7,815 nucleotides of DNA from Methanomassiliicoccales archaeon (lineage in GTDB: Archaea; Thermoplasmatota; Thermoplasmata; Methanomassiliicoccales; UBA472): contig DUJZ01000115.1 of NCBI GenBank assembly GCA_013329565.1, positions 2,552 to 10,366 of the forward strand, written 5' to 3'. This document shows, piece after piece, positions 5,972 to 7,815 of the stretch; the stretch's first letter is position 1, and every line of letters starts with the position of its first letter. The notes under the pieces were generated by a model, which did not search any database, was not told the origin of the DNA, and saw only the letters and a program-made list of their open reading frames with translations. The position numbers and the translations under genes were made by a program.

Positions 5972-7069
5972 CTTCGAGCCGTCTCCGCCGTCGAACTTGC
6001 GCAACAGCTCCTTCTGCTCGGCGGTGAGCTTCTTCGGCACCACCAGCTTCAGGCGGACGTACAGGTCGCCTTTTCCGTGACCTTCCATGCGCGGCATGCC
6101 CAGGCCTTTCAAGCGCTGCACATCCCCCGGCTGCGTACCGGGGGGGATGTTCACTTCGGCCATCTTCCCGCCCAGGGTCGGCACTTCGATGGTAGCCCCG
6201 AGCGCGGCCTCCGGGAAGCTGATCTCCTGAGTCACATAGAGGTCCGCGCCATCCCTCTGGAACAGCTTATGGTCCTTGACGTTGATCACCACGAAAAGAT
6301 CGCCCGGCGGCCCTCCGTCGGGGGACGGCTCGCCAGCTCCAGCGACGCGCAAGCGCATTCCGGTGTCCACCCCTTTCGGAATGTCCAGGGATACCTTCTG
6401 CCGCTTGCGCGTCCACCCGTCGTCGCACTCCGGGCAGGGGTCCTTGATGTCCTTGCCGGAGCCTTTGCACTTCGGGCACGTTCCGACGGAGATGAACTGC
6501 GAGTAACCACGCCGTTCCACACGCTGCACCTGGCCCTTGCCGCCGCACTGCTGGCAGACCTCTTCCTTTCGGCTCTTCGAGCCGGTGCCGCCGCAGGCGT
6601 CGCATTTGACGGTCAGCGGCAGGGTAAGCTCCTTCTTCATGCCCTCCGCGGCCTCCTCCAGCGTGATGTCCAGATCGTAGCGCAGGGATTGACCCTGATG
6701 CGGTCCTCGGGAGCGCCCGCCGCCGAAGAACATGTCGAAGATGTTACCGCCGCCGAATCCGGCGTCACCGAAAATGTCGCGGATGTCGCCCTGGTGGGTG
6801 AAGTCGTTCCAGTTGAATCCTCCGCCCTGGAACTGGCTGTTCACACCGGCGTGACCGTACTTGTCGTACAGCTCGCGCTTGGGCTTGTCCATCAGCACCT
6901 CGTACGCCTCGGAGATCTCCTTGAAGCGCTCCTCCGCCACCTTGGGGTCCTCCTTGGTGACGTCCGGGTGGTACTGGCGGGCCAGCTGGCGGTACGCTTT
7001 CTTTATCTCTTCCTCGCCAGCCTGGCGTTCGACGCCAAGCACCTCGTAGTAGTCGCGCTTCTCGACCAT
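5945..7069 (-). CDS. dnaJ: Chaperone DnaJ (Hsp40, type I)
   Basis: DnaJ delivers unfolded proteins to DnaK and stimulates its ATPase. The 374-residue protein has the full type I layout: a J domain (about 5-71) with the HPD motif at 34-36; a Gly/Phe-rich linker (about 80-120) with repeated GGGF and IFDMFFGGG segments; a zinc-binding domain with four cysteine pairs (C156/C159, C172/C175, C198/C201, C212/C215); and a C-terminal substrate-binding and dimerisation region. The first three zinc motifs fit CxxCxGxG, but the fourth is CPECDDGW and lacks both standard glycines, while keeping its cysteines. ATG 7069 starts directly at the J domain and lies 8 bases after the dnaK stop, so the two form an operon. 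No strong ribosome site is present, which makes translational coupling to dnaK plausible. In archaea this chaperone set is generally thought to have come from bacteria. Confidence 0.97.
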   Translation of the reverse strand: MVEKRDYYEVLGVERQAGEEEIKKAYRQLARQYHPDVTKEDPKVAEERFKEISEAYEVLMDKPKRELYDKYGHAGVNSQFQGGGFNWNDFTHQGDIRDIFGDAGFGGGNIFDMFFGGGRSRGPHQGQSLRYDLDITLEEAAEGMKKELTLPLTVKCDACGGTGSKSRKEEVCQQCGGKGQVQRVERRGYSQFISVGTCPKCKGSGKDIKDPCPECDDGWTRKRQKVSLDIPKGVDTGMRLRVAGAGEPSPDGGPPGDLFVVINVKDHKLFQRDGADLYVTQEISFPEAALGATIEVPTLGGKMAEVNIPPGTQPGDVQRLKGLGMPRMEGHGKGDLYVRLKLVVPKKLTAEQKELLRKFDGGDGSKKKLFGRGK

Positions 7070-7077
7070 CGGTTCGC

Positions 7078-7815
7078 CTACTGGTCGTCAACGATCTTGT
7101 AGTCGGCGTCGACCACGTTGTCGTCCTGGGGGGCGGAACCTTGCTGTTGGCCGTCCGTTTGCTGCTTCTGCGCCATGTTCTGGTATATGCGTGTGGATAT
7201 GGCGTAGAACTCCTTCTGGAGCGCCTCCATCTTGGTCTTGATCGTAGCGGCGTCGCCCTTCTTGATCTCGTCACGGACGTCGTTTATCAGGGCCTCGATC
7301 TTGGTCCTCTCTTCGTTGGACGCTTGCTCGCCCAGCTCCGTCAGCGCCTTCTCGGTGGCGTAAGTAAGCTGATCGGCCTGGTTGATGATCTCCACCTTCT
7401 CCTTGTTCTTCAGGTCGTCCTCGGCGAAGCGCTCGGCCTCCTTGACCATCTTGTCTATGTCGTCCGTCGACAGCTTGGTGCTGGCCGTTATGGTGATCTT
7501 TGCCTCTTTTCCAGTTCCAAGGTCCTTGGCGCTGACGTTAACGATGCCGTTAGCGTCAATGTCGAAGGCCACCTCGATCTGCGGCACGCCGCGTGGCGCC
7601 GGAGGGATGCCCATGAGCATGAAGCGGCCCAGGGAGGTGTTGTCCTTGGCCATCGGCCTCTCGCCCTGCGTGACGTGTATCTCCACGCTGGTCTGTCCGT
7701 CGGCAGCGGTGGAGAATATCTGCGACTTGCGGGTGGGAATGGTCGTGTTCCTGTCGATGAGCTTGGTGGCTATTCCGCCTAGCGTTTCGATGCCCAGGGA
7801 GAGCGGGGTCACATC
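7078..7815 (-). CDS. dnaK: Chaperone DnaK (Hsp70), C-terminal 245 residues, 5' end outside window
   Basis: DnaK is the ATP-driven Hsp70 that binds exposed hydrophobic segments of client proteins in the cytoplasm. The visible part begins at the end of the interdomain region ([14 protein letters not shown]), so the ATPase domain lies beyond the window. Next come the beta-sandwich peptide-binding domain (motifs [28 protein letters not shown] and [14 protein letters not shown]), the charged helical lid, and a Gln-rich flexible tail with [10 protein letters not shown]. It ends in [10 protein letters not shown], comparable to the acidic EEVKD-type tail of bacterial DnaK, where co-chaperones or clients bind. 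The frame is open to the last base, so no start can be given. It is transcribed ahead of dnaJ with an 8-base gap. A grpE gene may lie further upstream but is not visible here. Confidence 0.97.
   Translation of the reverse strand, partial: DVTPLSLGIETLGGIATKLIDRNTTIPTRKSQIFSTAADGQTSVEIHVTQGERPMAKDNTSLGRFMLMGIPPAPRGVPQIEVAFDIDANGIVNVSAKDLGTGKEAKITITASTKLSTDDIDKMVKEAERFAEDDLKNKEKVEIINQADQLTYATEKALTELGEQASNEERTKIEALINDVRDEIKKGDAATIKTKMEALQKEFYAISTRIYQNMAQKQQTDGQQQGSAPQDDNVVDADYKIVDDQ

Noticed and set aside
6077..7102. Plus-strand open frame of 341 codons opposite dnaJ
   Set aside because: It is antisense to an unmistakable DnaJ and shows no family motif.
7141..7782. Plus-strand open frame of 213 codons opposite dnaK, sometimes mis-annotated as a separate protein
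   Set aside because: It is a shadow of the conserved dnaK coding strand, a known artefact in GC-rich Hsp70 genes.

Overview
The window reads as GC-rich archaeal chromosomal DNA. The evidence is a form III-type RuBisCO next to an archaeal AMP phosphorylase, a RIO1-type kinase, AT-rich TATA-like boxes 24-28 nt before start codons, and few Shine-Dalgarno sites. A euryarchaeote is likely. A Thermoplasmata or methanogen relative is a guess from general protein flavour, not something the sequence proves.

Layout, left to right. (1) Positions 1-1979, + strand: the 3' end of a RuBisCO large-subunit gene overlaps the start of AMP phosphorylase by the four bases ATGA. These are two of the three enzymes of the archaeal AMP pathway, which turns the ribose of AMP into 3-phosphoglycerate. 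The third enzyme, ribose-1,5-bisphosphate isomerase, is not in the window. (2) 1990-2016: a strong hairpin separates AMP phosphorylase from a convergent minus-strand gene for a YqgF/RuvC-like RNase H-fold protein. (3) 2755-2866: a short divergent promoter region serves that gene and an unrecognised 170-residue soluble protein. (4) 3376-4650, minus strand: a 12-helix MFS exporter whose stop codon overlaps that of the 170-residue gene. (5) 4651-4899: a non-coding stretch with a TATA-like box and inverted and direct repeats that can form alternative stems. It lies in front of (6) 4900-5640, a RIO1-type kinase gene with all key motifs but split by five one-base frame changes, followed by a small DUF1294 membrane protein (5672-5941). 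(7) 5945-7815, minus strand: dnaJ preceded by the C-terminal part of dnaK, which runs off the window.

Most of the window is ordinary housekeeping sequence (nucleotide salvage and carbon recovery, chaperones, a transporter), and I found no convincing new multi-gene system. The points most worth a second look are the frameshifted RIO kinase, the repeat-rich structured segment before it, and the YqgF-like protein with unassigned flanking domains. The genes are packed tail to tail: three convergent pairs are separated by 34, -3 and 3 bases.
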